A DNA stretch of 64,000 bases from Diorhabda sublineata (taxonomy: Eukaryota; Arthropoda; Insecta; Coleoptera; Chrysomelidae). Below the pieces are notes generated by a model. That model was not told the origin of the DNA, did not search any database, and saw nothing but the letters and a program-made list of their open reading frames with translations. The stretch is from contig NC_079474.1 in assembly GCF_026230105.1 (NCBI RefSeq), positions 33,742,294 to 33,806,293 of the forward strand, read 5' to 3'. This document shows, piece by piece, positions 1 through 12,901 of the stretch. Position 1 is the stretch's first letter. Every line of letters begins with the position of its first letter. The position numbers and the translations under genes were made by a program.

Positions 1-3000
1 TTAGTAAAGTTTGAACACTATCTCGATCAAGAAATTAATGGCGACCGCGCTTGCGCGCGTCATCTGTCTCTCCTGTCATGTAAATGCGAATATAAACAAA
101 ACAGACCAAACTTGCATTTCCTTGCATTATATTTAGATGTATTCTTTTGAATTTCAAAGTGTCTGGAAAAAACGAAAATCTAAATAGGATATGCACGTTT
201 TTTAAATGAGAAACTGTGTGCGTAAAAATTCCCATATGCTTTTCTTATTGAAACCGCCATTAATTTATTATCTCGAATCTAACCAATCGCGTGAATGACA
301 GCTCGTGTCCAGACTTTGTAATATAGGGAAAAAAGAAAGAAAGAATGAAGATCGACGATACCCAGTATATGATACTTAATAAAAGATGAGTAATTTATGG
401 GGATTAACCTTTTGAACAGTATAAAAACAAACACGTTTTCTGTACATTTTACAGGTAGAAAATGACTGTACTATCTCGCGTGTAATCAACACAAAGTTCA
501 ATTTAGAAACGCACGCACTCCCTTTATTAACGAGACATAATTGAATTATATTATCGCGAGATTGATAAGAATTATGAATACAACTGCATATTAATATAAT
601 TAATTTTGTCATATACAATTCACAATTTATTTATTATAAAGTACAATTTATCGTCTTCAGAGACTTCAGTCTTGCGTTAGACAGTGTAATTGTGAGTGTT
701 GGTGTAGTGGTGGTGTAAACAGTGTGTTCACTACGAATATCATCACGATTGTACGTAAAAGTACAATAAAAAAATTAATGTCTATAGAATATAATAGAAA
801 ATCTTCCAAAACTAAATTAATTACATTATATTTTACGATGTAAATTTAACTTAAGCAAAGTTCAATCTTACGCTCCTATCCACATCAAATTTCTACCCTT
901 TTCACTTAATTTAATTAAAATTCCATTACACTAAATTAACCTAACCGAAATTTGACATCGGTTGTTCCATTTAAATCAGAATATAATAAAAAACTTATTT
1001 ACGCCAATCAAATAAACTCCAGTTGAAAAATTTATCGATTCTAGAACGAAAGTACAACATCTAAAATATAAACGGAAGTAACATCATCCGTCAAATCCGC
1101 CACGTCAACTACCAGGTGTTTCGTGCCGTCTCTCGTATCCGACATCGTCAATTGTAGTGTGTGCTATGTAATAAATCGTTTCCGCCATCTATCCACTGTT
1201 CTGTGATGTCTATGATCCACCCGTCATTTCTGCCAACTGTCATATATGCTTGTTTACTACCGTTATAAAATACAGTAATTGCCAGTTTTTATTTGTTTAA
1301 ATATAAAAAGAAAAAGTTGAAATTTAGATCTGTTAGTTTGTTTATTAGAGGTAAAATAATAAAAAATAGTTTCTCTTCTACATGGAAGTAGGGTTATAAT
1401 TGTTTATGTTTGAATTAATTTAACATCTACGCCTCGTAAACTAAACGTAAAAAAACATCGTTTTATCTGTTACTTTTGTCATACACCCAATTTATTTTTT
1501 TACCCTTCTAGTTTTCGCTCCATTTCCTAATAGAATGTCACAACACGGGCCAAATTCAAACTTTTAGGGACAGATCAATATCCACCTTTGTCAAGGACAA
1601 TAATAAAGTTTCAAAACTTCCTTTTCTCTGTCAGTTTGTTTAATTTCCTTCTTAAGGGTATAACCATGTTTCTATCTTCTCAAAAAGGTTCGTCAATATT
1701 TTAGCAAGATTAAAAGGGGATGGATAAATTGAGGAATTATTCATTCATATGAAAATATTTTACATGTGTAAATATTAGTAAAAATATCTATATCTAGATT
1801 TTTGATAATTTACATTGAGTTTCCAAAAACTATTCTTAATCAAATTCAATTAATGATAAAACTAATTATATACCTAATTGCAAAAATTGTTTATATTTTT
1901 CAAATTAGCCACACTAAAAGTATATTAATACACTTCATTTCAGCGTTGAGAAACTCTACAAAATCATACATTTTTTAAAAACCCCCTGTATCTTGAAAAC
2001 GGATATAGTATAGAGAATTTCTTACTAAACGAACTTCTAATACAAATTTATCTCTAGTATCATGAAAATTTGTCAAACGTTAATCATAAAATATTAGTAA
2101 TTAATAAAAAGTGTTTTTACATAATCTGTTACCGAAACAAGTAGCCAAATACTGTTGAACGTTTTGTTTGTTCAATCTGTTTGAAGCTATACTAAGTAAT
2201 ATCACACCAGATTTCATTTAGCCAGACACAAATCAATAAAAGTAGTTTTATTATAATTGATGTCGTTCATTTCATTTTTCTGTTTAGTGTTAAAAGCTTT
2301 TTGATTGATTAGACATATTTTATACACAAAAGATTATTTATTGTGTGCTATTTATTTAAGTTCCATCGGAATATTACAATCGAGAAACCCAATAAAAAAG
2401 TGAAATTGCGTTACATATTATGACTCCAAATGTGGTTCATCTATGGTTGAATTATTTTTGTAGTTCAACTTCAGAGCCCTAGATGGATCTGTTAGCATAA
2501 CTATATATCAAGTTAGGGAATTTGAGACAAAGCTGGATAATTTAATTTTGGTAGACATGGTACAGTTTCTCTTGATGACTCATTATTGTTCTGTTGTGCT
2601 CGTAATTTTTTGTACTTTTGACTATGCATAGTGTTATGGTAAATTTTTCAAAATGACTTTTAATAAATGTTATCTGTAACGTTGAGAATCTATTAATGTG
2701 ATACATTTGTTCCCAAATGCACATAAGGACTTGAAATGTTTTAATAGAGCTATCGGCTATAAACAATACTAAATTAACTCTAAGCGATGTATTATGAAGT
2801 TCAAGTGATGAAATCTATTGAAATTGGTTATAATAACTTAATATGTAACATTTTGATTGTATATTTTTGTATGTAATATTTATTTAAAAATATATATATT
2901 TTCTTCGAGTTTTATTTCTACCCTATTCATAAATACACACGTTATGTTTATATTATTATTATAATTGAAGGATTATCAGATTACTTTAACAAGCCTTTTT

Positions 3001-4007
3001 GTATACATTTTATTTGGGTAACGAAATAGGTGCTCTTAAAATTTTTTCTCCTAACAGGATTTGATTGACAAATTTCTTTTTTTTTCATAATAGTTCTCAA
3101 ACTTTCATTTTTTGTGATATTCTATCTTGAAAATTTGTTATTTGAGAAATATAAACATAAATTTGAATATTTATTAGTTCTGAGATAGCAGTACCTTCAA
3201 ATAATTCAAATTACGCGGCGGTATTTTATGAGGGATGTCATATTAGTAGTTCAAGTTAAGACCTCCAGTCGACGTCAATTTAGTTATAAGAAATAACATT
3301 GTCGTAATCCATCTAAATATAAGTATAACAACTTAAACGACGCGATAGGATGGTAAAACAAAACAACGTGGTGTGGATCATTTATGTAGTCTTGGAATGG
3401 TAACGGTGCCGACAATATTCATTTTCTCTCGTTCGAGACACTTTATCTATACTGCGCATGCTTGACAATGCGCAGAACTGAGCTGAAACCTCGGAGGATA
3501 GAAAAATCGTTGCCATTCTGTCTTCCTTAATCAGAACAGCTTCCACTAATAGAAACTGTTCATATATATTACAATATGGTTCGGTTGTAGCTTGTCGGTC
3601 AAAACTTAATCGGCGTTGGTGACTTAAGCAATCGCGTTGTTCTGTTCATTTTTGATTTGTATATGATGTCTTAATCAAAAGATTTAGTTTGAAGGTTAGA
3701 ATAAATAAAGTTGTCGGCAATCACTAAGTCGAAAAAGACACTTTTGCAGTAGAATATTTTGAAGGTTAGAGTAAATTAGGCCGCGCTGTAGATGAATTAT
3801 TAGGCACTACCACTATTAAAAAACAACTATGTGTAGAATTTAGTGAGTTTTGTTAATCTATAGATCAGTTAATTATAAATTGAGTGTTGTGAACATATGA
3901 AATCCTGAAAACTGGATTTAAAGACTTTATCCAGAACAATAAAGAAATAAAAGTATTCGAATGAGATTGTGCCACTCAACAAAAATTCCCGGACGGTCAT
4001 TCGCTAT
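1..4007. other. No gene recognised; AT-rich intergenic or intronic DNA
   Basis: No reading frame here has a recognisable domain, and the short open frames lack convincing start or splice signals. Two patches are richer in CpG than their surroundings (about 1080-1210 and 3420-3640). They could be promoters or 5' untranslated exons of unseen genes, but nothing proves it. I see no RNA gene. Confidence 0.5.
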
Positions 4008-4550
4008 ACAGAGTGTTTCAATTTATTTTCACTTAAAATTTTTATTGTATTCGAAATTCAATGACGAGTTAGTAAAAACGAAAAAAATAATATCAATAAA
4101 AAACCAGTTCAAAAACGATTTTAGAAATAATTGTATTTGCTCATTCCATTTTACTAATCAATCTTATCGTGACAAATGTCTAAATGGAAAACTAATATAA
4201 TTTATATCATTTTTTGTATTCTATTTGAATTGAATTACGGCTTCTATTACGTAGATCATAAGTTATTTTTCAAATATGAAGATATTTATACTTACTTTCA
4301 TTTTTCAAACGTACTTTACAGAGTGTTTCAATTTATTTTCATTATTCAAATACTTTTTAATGTGTACAAAATCCAATGACGAGGTAGTAAAAACGACAAA
4401 AATTAATAATATTAATAAAAAACGATTTTAAAAAAAATAAGTTATAGGGTATATTTTAAATATGGAAATATTTATACTTACCTCTATTTATTGACGTATT
4501 ATACAGAGTGTATCAATTATTCGACCTCCAATGATATGGTGGTAGAAGGA
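4008..4550. repeat. Degenerate direct repeats
   Basis: The phrase acagagtgtttcaatttatt occurs at about 4008 and again at about 4318, each followed by a related stretch (aatgacgag, then tagtaaaaacga). A weaker third copy starts near 4503 (acagagtgtatcaatta). A second shared block (aaatat, ga or gg, atatttatacttac) lies near 4275 and 4460. The spacing is irregular (310 and 185 bases), so this is an old, eroded tandem or nested duplication. No coding content is seen. Confidence 0.55.
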
Positions 4551-6684
4551 ATGAATAAAACGACAAAAATATAAACCATTTAATTCTTATTTACATAAAT
4601 CGGAGAGACATACATCAGTTGAGACTACTATATCAACATTCTATAGAAACTAGTTAAAGTTTTATTCATATATCAACCAGAAACGACATTAAATGTATAT
4701 ATATAGCTATAGGAAGAAAATATATTTGCATATAATTACCAAGTCTAGAGAGGAATCAAATTTATTTGAATATTTTTCAAATTCGACTTCAATATTCGTC
4801 CATTTACTTCTTATAATAACTACAGAGAACCACGATAATAACAAAACTATGTTATTTAAGCATTTTCTTCCTAAAGCTACATTAAAATTTCACGAAAACA
4901 TATTCCGTGTAAATATCGTGTTAATATGTTGACTCTGCCTTGACGATTTGGTACATTCTTATTTCTCATGAATTTAATTCGAATTCCCGTAATCGTGGAT
5001 GTAATAAGTTCGTACTGCAGTAACACAGTCACATTATCTCATCCTGTGAGCCTTCGATAACAGGTTTATATCCATTAGAAGAACTAAAAAGTGTAACTGA
5101 ACACTGTATTTTAACATGGTACAGTTAGCCTTTCATATATGGTTTATACCCGTCTCAAAGAACCAGAAAGTGTGTAAATTTCCAATTCAATTGGTCTACA
5201 TGATGTGATGATAATGACAGAGTTATGAAGGTAAATCGTCTTTAGAAAGCAGCTAATCAATTAACAAATTATTAAAGTACGTTTTCATAATGGCAGCTTT
5301 TTTTGTATAAACATAATTAAGTTAAATCCGAATATATTAATAATACAAAAAATCGAAATTATCAACCAATTAACTGGTTTTTGTAAATAATATTTGAAAG
5401 TACGATATATTGTAAATTTTGGCAATGTTTCTAGTGCCGTTTTGAAGCCTACACCTTAAAGGTATGATAGTCAGTATTTGAGAATGGGGATGATGAAATG
5501 CAAACACCAAAGGCTGTTAATAACAGTAGAATTTCAATTAGGAAAGTCACTAAGGAAGAATATCACTTGGAAAAGTTGGCTTTTCAATCATAAATACAAT
5601 TATTGTTAGATATGTAAAGAAAAATGAGAAAACTGCTTTCCAAATGATACAGATCATGTCAATAAGTGAGTTTTCTGAAAAGGTAATGTGTAATAGCTAC
5701 GAGGGTCAAACGAAATATTTCAGGTTGAAAAGCTATGGACTAATAAAAAAATTAATATTGAAAAGGGCAATTTTTGACCAAATTATTGTTGGAAAGGACA
5801 TTTTTTCACCAAAATAAGTCAGAAAATTGATTAAATTTACAAAATTGAACTCAAATAATTCTATTTTTGATTGAAACCAAACTGGAAGGATTGGTATTGA
5901 CCAAATTAATATTGAAAAGGGAAATTTTTGACCAAATTATTGTTGGAAAGGGCATTTTTTGACCAAAATAAACTCAGAAAAGCTTATTTTTTATTGAAAT
6001 CAAACTGAAAGCATTGTTATTGACCAAATGTCATTTTTTGGCCGATTTCACTATTTCAGAGCCTTTTTTAAGTAAAATAAACATGAAAAGGGCAGAAAAA
6101 CTGAAGAAGAACAAAGTCTGTTAGCTGGAAAAGCATGAGATGATAACAAAATACACAGGAAGCGGTGTTGTACCATACTTCATACATGAAAAGAAGCTAA
6201 AGTAGTTGAAATTCATGTAAAGTCATACTACATCTCTTGTTTTACAAAAAACAAAAGAACTGGAACTTTTTTGAAGATTTTTTTGTAAATTTCTTTGAAA
6301 AGTAGTTTGTGCTCGAAGTTATTAACCTCACGGCTGTGAACGTGTTCAAACTTGATCAATAACTTTAAAATAAAAACAAAAAACTGAACAAATATTCGTA
6401 TTTTCTTTCTTTCTCTACTAAAAGCATACCTACATTGTGCAATTATTTTATTATCCCAATTTACAAAATATTCAAATTATTTTCAACTATTTGTTATTAA
6501 ATAGAAAAAATTCAATAAAATTATATGTATATATACGTAGAAATACCATTACGGTTATCTAAATTTCATAAAAATCTAAAATTTTCAAAAATTAAAGAAA
6601 ATTATCTCCTATTAAATAAATTTTCACCCTAATCAATTTAAGAAAAAATTAGAAGGAAAAAAACTTAGAGCTACAAGGGAAATA
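4551..6684. other. No gene recognised; contains one duplicated segment
   Basis: Apart from the 154-base duplication annotated at 5751-6045, I see no coding or RNA feature. The stretch leads into the 3' end of the minus-strand HP1 gene, so the last few hundred bases may be its 3' untranslated region. Confidence 0.45.
5751..6045. repeat. Two-copy tandem duplication, period about 154 bp
   Basis: A block beginning attaatattgaaaaggg and containing tttttgaccaaattattg, a GGAAAGG-ACATTTTTT-like phrase and a TTGAAA-CAAACTG phrase is present at 5751 and again at 5905. The copies differ by scattered substitutions and small indels. A fragment of a third copy (ttattgaccaaatgtcattt) follows. It is a local duplication of simple AT-rich sequence with no evidence of coding. 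Confidence 0.65.
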
Positions 6685-7343
6685 TTACTCTGTTGTTTTA
6701 GTTTCTTCCAACGATGGAGAATGCCATTTCAACCTTTCTTCATAAAATTTAATTACGACTTGAGGACACTTTATATTCGCCTGTTTTGCCGGAACAAGAT
6801 CCGCTTCATCCGTACCCGTCCATTTTATCAAAAACATTAATTGACCTATAAATATGAAAATTACCAAACATCCAAAAATACTACTACAATAAACAGTACA
6901 TCCTAAATAATTATCGGCCTAAAATCAGTAAGAAACTCGTCACTAAATACAAAAAATTACATTAATTTACCTGGACTATCAGTGGCTCCGATAATTTTTT
7001 CCGGTTCTAAACCTCTATCAAATCCTAAAGATTTTTTTTCGTCGGTTTTCTTCTTGACTGTCTTTCCATCTGAAGGTGTACTTAATTTCCGTTTTCTTTC
7101 CATTTCTTTTTCTTTTCTAGCTTTTTCTTTTTCAAAAGCTTCAATTAATCCGGGACAATCCAAATTACCTTCCGGTTCCCAAGTGTTGTCTTTTTCCTCG
7201 TAACCAATCCACTTTAAAAAATATTCTTTTATTCCTTTTTCGTTAATACGGCTGTCGATAATTCTTTCTACTACGTATTCTTCTGGAGCTACCACTTCTT
7301 CTTCTGGAGGAGGTGCAGGTACTGGACTACTCCTTCTGCTCAT
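6685..7343 (-). CDS. HP1: Heterochromatin protein 1 (HP1), chromodomain plus chromoshadow domain
   Basis: This is a two-exon gene. Exon 1 is 7343-6971, with donor gtaaat after a codon split as G|GT. Exon 2 is 6845-6685, with acceptor ttatag. The joined protein has 177 residues, normal for HP1. The chromodomain (about residues 21-70) has the three aromatic cage residues that bind methylated H3K9 in this family (Y23, W45, Y48) and the signature DNTWEPEGNLDCP. A basic hinge (about 72-105) holds KRKL and KKK clusters. The chromoshadow domain (about 107-170) contains GFDRGLEPEKIIGATD, KCPQVVIKFYEERL and W165, the region used for dimerisation and PxVxL-partner binding. The family acts in the nucleus at silent chromatin. 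A diverged paralogue starts 1 kb away on the other strand. Unlike that copy, this gene has no intron inside the chromodomain. I cannot tell whether it is the HP1a or HP1b orthologue. Confidence 0.95.
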
Positions 7344-8339
7344 AGCTTAACTAAAATTTTGGTATAAAATTCGAGCGATATCATTTTTGAAAAATAAATA
7401 CGATAAAATATTTAAACGATGGGAAGTTCAAATAAATTAAATAACCACAATGTAAAAACAAACGTATAGAATATAACAAGTTTCTTGTATGACATCCGTT
7501 TAAACTGAGAAAGAAGAAACAATGTGCAGAAAAATAAAAATATATAGCGGCAATTCTACAGTAGTAAAAATTATATTGTCCTGTTTGTAGGTTAAAATAT
7601 ACAAAGCCGATAACTGGCTTGGCTTCTCTACTTACATAAACAAATTATTAAAAAATCGTGAAGACACAATGCTTATTTCAAACAAAAGCAATTTTACAGA
7701 CGCCACACTTTTTTATATTTTTGATTGACAAATGAATGCGATTTTTGATTAACTCTAACGCCAATCAAAGCGATTTAATCACTACCTAATTTTACGTTTT
7801 ATAACAGATGCACTACTAAAGTAGCATACCGTTTGTTAGGCGTAGCTTAGCGGAAATTGATAAAACCGTCAATTTCAATATTCATATACTGATTATAAAT
7901 TTAACGTTAAATCATTATTATTTATTTTTGTATATATAATTAGATTCTTGTAAGTTATATATACATTTTTTTATTATATTATATTTGCAGTATAAATCGA
8001 TTTAAATTTCTATGACGTCATAGGTAACCACGCAGTTTTAATATCTTACTTAAAGTGAATTATCACTGAAATATCTAGGTAGAAAATTGTTTAATGGCGG
8101 TAGTTTATTTACTGGATACCGCTATTATCTGTTATTTATTTAATAGATGCCGGAATTTTTTGATAAACAAACAATTTTTGAAGAATAAATTTAAATCTGA
8201 CAGTAAACTTATTATCCAAAAACTTCCCTTTCGAAGTCAAACGAACAAAAACTACCAAGTCTTGTGAAAATAATTTAGTATATCTGTTTGATAAAGCGGT
8301 AAAGTAATTTAAGGTTAGAATTTAATTTTTGGTATAATT
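7344..8339. promoter_or_regulatory. Shared upstream region of the two divergent HP1 genes
   Basis: The start codons of the two HP1 genes are 996 bases apart and point away from each other, so both promoters must lie here unless one gene has a distant 5' exon. The sequence is AT-rich. I see no reading frame and no decisive core-promoter motif. The bidirectional promoter is inferred from geometry only. Confidence 0.5.
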
Positions 8340-9147
8340 ATGAGCAAAAGTAAAAAGACCTCTCCTGAACCTGATGCGGAAGAAGCGATCGAGGAATATA
8401 CTGTTGAAAAAATTATCGATAGTAGAATAAATGAACGTGGCGTAAAAGAATACCTATTGAAATGGATTGGGTATGTAAATACACGTACCGGACATTTGAA
8501 TATATAATATTCTAATGGTGATTGTAGATATGATGATAAAGACAACACTTGGGAACCAGAGGAAAATTTAGATTGTCCAAGTCTGATCAAACAGTATGAA
8601 ATGGACAAAATGGCCAAAGAAAAAGAACGAAACAGTAAAAAACGAAAAATAGATGAAAATTTCAAACGGGGTAAAGATGATAAAAAAGTTCAGGGATTCG
8701 ACAGAGGATTAGAACCGGAAAAAATTATTGGAGCCACAGATAGTGCAGGTAAATTTCATCATTGCATTGCATCTTGATTAGTTGTGTCATTTATTTCTCC
8801 TTCGTGATAATTTTTCTTAATTTTATTTATGAGAATAAGTATAATATATAGTATAAATTGACGTTTTGAACTGTTATTTTAAACATGGCAAAGAGATATA
8901 AAATCAGTATGAAAATCATATCAAAAGGTATAAGAAGTGAAAAGTTGATACTTCTCAACTTAATTTTCTAAAACTGGTTTTTTATCGTCCAGGACCACTT
9001 ATGTTCCTCATGAAGTGGGTCGGTACAGACGAGGCTGACTTGGTGCCAGCAAAACAAGCAAACGTTAAGTGTCCACAAGTTGTTATTAAATTTTATGAAG
9101 AAAGACTAACATGGGCTGCGCCTTCTTCAGAAGAAACCAAAAGTTAG
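8340..9147 (+). CDS. HP1: HP1 paralogue, chromodomain plus chromoshadow domain
   Basis: This is a three-exon gene: 8340-8470, 8528-8748 and 8993-9147. The donors are gtatgt and gtaaat; the acceptors are ttgtag and gtccag. The joined protein has 168 residues. The chromodomain (about 18-66) keeps the cage residues Y20, W42 and Y45, and reads KDNTWEPEENLDCPSL. Its first intron interrupts the codon for G44, in the middle of the chromodomain, where the neighbouring HP1 has none. The second intron splits a Gly codon after GATDSA, at the same site as the single intron of the neighbour, which shows common descent. The chromoshadow domain (about 99-158) is nearly identical to the neighbour's, with KCPQVVIKFYEERLTW. 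The N-terminal tail and hinge differ most. The hinge is basic (KKRKID, KRGKDDKK). The expected role is binding H3K9-methylated nucleosomes and recruiting silencers. All key residues are present and no lesion is seen. Confidence 0.95.
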
Positions 9148-9766
9148 TTGTGCCAACTTCATTTTTTTTTCAATTAATTTAATATTGTTCCTAGTATGTT
9201 CATATATTTACCTATTTGATGATTTTCTTTGATAAAAGACATTTTGATTATCATACAGACCTATTTATTTGAAATAATTCATTTCAACTCTTAATTGATG
9301 ATAAGAATTAATTTATCGTCGTTATTTTCGATTTTTCGTGAATAAATGATGGAAAAAAGATATTAAATACAGAGTGAACTATTTTTTCGAGTTTTTTGTT
9401 TTTTTTCTATTAAATCATATATTATTGACTTCTCCAATCGTTATAGTTGTATACTGTTACTAATGACAAAATTAAAATAACGAATGATTGAAATAATCAT
9501 GTACCTTCTAATTTCAATATGTAGAGGAAAAAAATTATGAAAATTTTGAAGAAAATCGATGAATAGTTCACAAACTTGTTTGTGTTGTTGATATCTAGAT
9601 TTTTGCAAAGAAAATAGCGGGCTATGAACGAATTGTTCGCAGAAACGATTCCAATGTTTTATTTTTCACATAAATTATTTCCTTTTTTGGTTACTATAAG
9701 TCTTAATAGTCGTAAAACAACAGAAATGCCGAATATATCCAATCGAAGAAGAATACCAACATGTAT

Positions 9767-9836
9767 AATTACATTGTTTGGTCTTTCGAGCCGGGTATTT
9801 AGCAATGACAGGCTCGAAGGACCAGACAGTGTAATT
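9767..9836. repeat. Short inverted repeat able to form a hairpin
   Basis: The left arm at 9767-9792 (aattacattgtttggtcttt, then cgagcc) is complementary to the right arm at 9811-9836 (ggctcgaaggaccagacagt, then gtaatt), with three mismatches in about 26 pairs and an 18-base loop. It could be the paired ends of a very short MITE, or a small-RNA-like hairpin. Nothing in the sequence decides between them. Confidence 0.6.
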
Positions 9837-10726
9837 TGTTCTTGTGGTGTTTTAATTTTTACAGAAAATATTAAAATTTATCAATTAATAGTTGTAATTT
9901 AGTAGATTGAAATTGTTTTTTTCAATATTGATGAAAATTAAAAGGTGTTATAATCATAATTCGCAATTCTGTTGGTATATTTTTTATTAAAGGTACCACT
10001 GTTATATATTGTAACCTAAAAATCGAATATCTTTTAATTGAAACTTCCTGTATAATTTCTATAATATGATGAGGTGGCGTTCCAACATATTTTGTCATGT
10101 AAACTTAGTTTCCCAATAACTGCCAAAAACAATACAAAATATCTGTTTATACGTTGACATATCCTACTGTATTTACTAAAATAAATCAAATTAACATTTT
10201 GGAGCACCGAATATTTCAAATTCTTTCTTTTCACATCAATTGATTTACGACACACCATTTCTACGCCATCCATTACGTCAACACAAAAATGAAACATGAA
10301 TGCTATGCTATTAACATAACCTCAAACTCGCAGAAGTAACTTTCAACAAGTTTCGGTGCTTTTTAAAAGTCATGTGACCTATTTACTGTGTTGTTAGTGG
10401 CAAAAACTAAGTACTAGAGTAATAAATGTACCAGAAACATAACCTTCAATACGAAATTGACAATTTGGAATGTTGCATGATTAATTTACCATGTTGTTAT
10501 AGGTAAAAATTCAATAACTAAGTGCTGTAGTAACAAATTAATTGTAATATGGCAAAAGTAACCTATAATAAAAATTATTCGTAGTTTCAGTGCTTTTAAA
10601 AATGGATATTGACTAATGTTGAAATCCTCAACACATTTTGAGGTTATCTTTTTGACCACTGCCTGTTTTGACTCTTTTGTTCACTCAAAATTTCAGTTCG
10701 CGCATTTTTATTTGGTGTTTTTTCAA

Positions 10727-11070
10727 AAATTGATTTAGCACTCATCAATTAATAATCTTATTAATCATGTAACTAATTATCCTTGTTAACTTGGTTATAT
10801 TCATAAAATAATGTCTTACAGGTAATACGAACATAATCTATAAATTGATTTAGCATTCATCGATTAGTTGGTTTTGTTGACTATGTGACCAGTTTCCTAT
10901 ATCTTCATTGGTTATATTTATAAAATACTGTTTGACTGAAAAGTCGCGAACATAACCTAAAAATTTATTGAACCTCATAAATTTGTTGCTTGTATTAATC
11001 ATGTGACCAATTTACTGTACCCTTATTGGTTATATTTATAAAATAATGTTTGACAGGAACATACATAGAA
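10727..11070. repeat. Degenerate tandem repeat, three units of about 115 bp
   Basis: Units begin near 10730 (aaattgatttagcactcatc), 10848 (aaattgatttagcattcatc) and 10962 (aaatttattgaacctc). Each continues with a phrase like atgtgaccaatttactgt, then ttggttatatttataaaata, atgtttgacagg and gaacataacct. Related words occur upstream to about 10370. It is an old, diverged local array with no sign of coding. Confidence 0.6.
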
Positions 11071-11399
11071 GGAGTTATCTCATCATATAAGAAATTTTTC
11101 AATGTACTCTGTCAGAACATCAGAGTATAATGTTTTGTACATATATTTTTTAGTGTGTATCACATTAAAGATGATTTCATTTTCAATTATTTAATAGTTT
11201 TTTATTTTGTAAAAAATATTTTTTTTTGTAATAATAGTTTCAATAAAATTTTTGTTTTGTTTTTAATATACACGCAGAAATTGAATACATGGCGACTGAA
11301 AAATGGAATTTTTTTGACAATTGGGAATCGTTTTGGCTCTATACATAAAAAAATGACTCCGCATCTCATTATTCTGCTTCTCAAATAACCAGATTCCTT

Positions 11400-12035
11400 C
11401 CAAAGGAGGTTTTTCCTATTTCCCAGTGTAAGTACTACTTCTTCGAGGCACCTAAGTCATGCATAGTGGTAATTGATGTGGAGGTGTCCTTTCAGAATAC
11501 CTACTACTAGTTTGATGTCTTTTCTGGACTTCTCACACTTGAGGTTATATATTTTTTGGTCTGGAATAAGACTCCATCTAATCATTTGAACCATCTGTAT
11601 ACCATTGAGATGTATTTTGGGCTTGCAAAAGATCTTTTTTCACCTATGATTGACAGTCATATAATGGAGTATCTGTGACTATTATACTATACATTTGGTT
11701 CTTTAGTTTACAAGGCTCTTGTGATACTCCAACAGATAAACCTCTAGATACACTTTTGGTAGCTTCTAAGGAGGTAATGGGGCGTATTGACGAGGTTTCT
11801 GTGATACCCAAACAGTTTCCAGGCACCAAAACAAGTTATGCATGGGTTTGAAGATTGTTTGGTATACCAACTTAGGCCAAAATCCCCATGACTTGCGACA
11901 AGTCCGTATAGCAGCAGTGACTTTTGAGATTACCTTATCCAGGTGATTGTTCCAACTAATTAGATACTTTACTTTATTGAAAAGTATCCAACAAGTTCCA
12001 TTAAGGATGGGAATGAACAGGTAAGTTACAAACAA
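11400..12035 (-). mobile_element. Non-LTR retrotransposon 3' fragment (RT tail to RNase H region), broken
   Basis: The minus strand from about 12010 reads ISWNNHLDKVISKVTAAIR followed by CRKSWGFWPKLVY. These are characteristic of the thumb region downstream of reverse transcriptase in arthropod non-LTR elements that carry an RNase H (usual form: Trp-x-x-His-Leu, then RK.WGL.PK.VYW). The frame then shifts: RQYAP appears in one frame and the next stretch (SLEATKSVSRGLSVG) in another. Near 11500 GHLHINYHY resembles the end of such elements. Stops and frameshifts make it a dead fragment. It ends about 55 bases from the HSCB stop codon, so it may be transcribed in that gene's 3' region. Confidence 0.65.
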
Positions 12036-12089
12036 AATAAAACCATTTTAAAACGATTAAAATTTATTTTAGTACTAATTTTTTTTATA

Positions 12090-12901
12090 TTAATCACTTA
12101 TTCCAGCTTCTCTCAATATCGAATTAATTCTATCACTAATACTTGAGAAATATTTTAATTTGATTATCGACTTTTTTGCTGCTTCTATATCGCGGTTTTG
12201 AAAATGTTTATCAATCTCCTTAGTTAAAACTTCGATTTCTGTCTTATTTTTCTGTTCGAGTTGTTTTAGTTTTTCCATATCGTGCATGGTACTTTCCACC
12301 TCTTCATTTAAGTTCATAATATTCATCAAAAACGTGGGTTCGTCGACAGTTTGATTATCGGAAATATTTTCTCCGTTCAATTCGAGTAAATGCTCCGCAC
12401 GCTGCATAGGTGACATTAATTTATGATAAGCTTTGTTAACCAAGGAAGAATATTCTTCTGAAATAATTTGTTCTTTCTCACTACTGCAGAAATAAATATT
12501 AAACTAAGAACTTGAACCGAATAAGAACAATTTTGATAACCACACAGTTATTTTTGTAAAACTTACCTATTACTGAACTTATCAGGATGTATTTGACTTT
12601 GAAAATTCCTAAATTTATCTTTTAAAATCTTTTGATCGATATTAAAAACTTGTTCTATACCAAATAACTTGAAATAATTAGTTCTTTCTTGTGGGTTTTG
12701 GATAATATTACATTTCTCGCAAAACATATTCGCATTACTTCTTTCTACTCCGCATTTCCAACAATAATTTTTAAGTCTAGAATTTGACGTCGAATATGAA
12801 TTTTTGAGGTTAATTAATGAAGATCTATTTGGTTTGAAGTAACAACAACATTTCGCAGTTGGAAACAAAACCTTCCTCATTTTGCAATATTTTTTTATCA
12901 A
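12090..12901 (-). CDS. HSCB: HscB / Hsc20, mitochondrial Fe-S cluster J-protein co-chaperone
   Basis: This is a two-exon gene. Exon 1 is 12901-12567 (donor gtaagt) and exon 2 is 12483-12090 (acceptor tctgcag). The joined protein has 242 residues, typical of animal HSCB. A basic, Ser-rich N-terminus suits mitochondrial import. A zinc-ribbon-like pair CWKC (C47, C50) and CEKC (C61, C64) follows, as in metazoan HSCB. The J domain (about 75-145) has the HPD triad at 105-107 in the context QSQIHPDKFS, needed to stimulate the partner Hsp70. The C-terminal helical domain (about 150-240) contains EPTFLMNIMNLNEEVE, the segment used in this family to bind the scaffold ISCU. The family delivers ISCU-bound clusters to the HSPA9-type chaperone. 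The second Met (residue 8) is an alternative start. A retrotransposon fragment lies just downstream. Confidence 0.93.

Larger units (their letters stand above)
9148..11399. other. No gene recognised; contains an inverted repeat and eroded tandem repeats
   Basis: Downstream of the plus-strand HP1 stop the DNA is AT-rich with no recognisable coding sequence. An imperfect 35-base-arm hairpin lies at 9767-9836 and repeat units at 10727-11070; both are annotated separately. The remainder shows nothing I can support. Confidence 0.45.
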
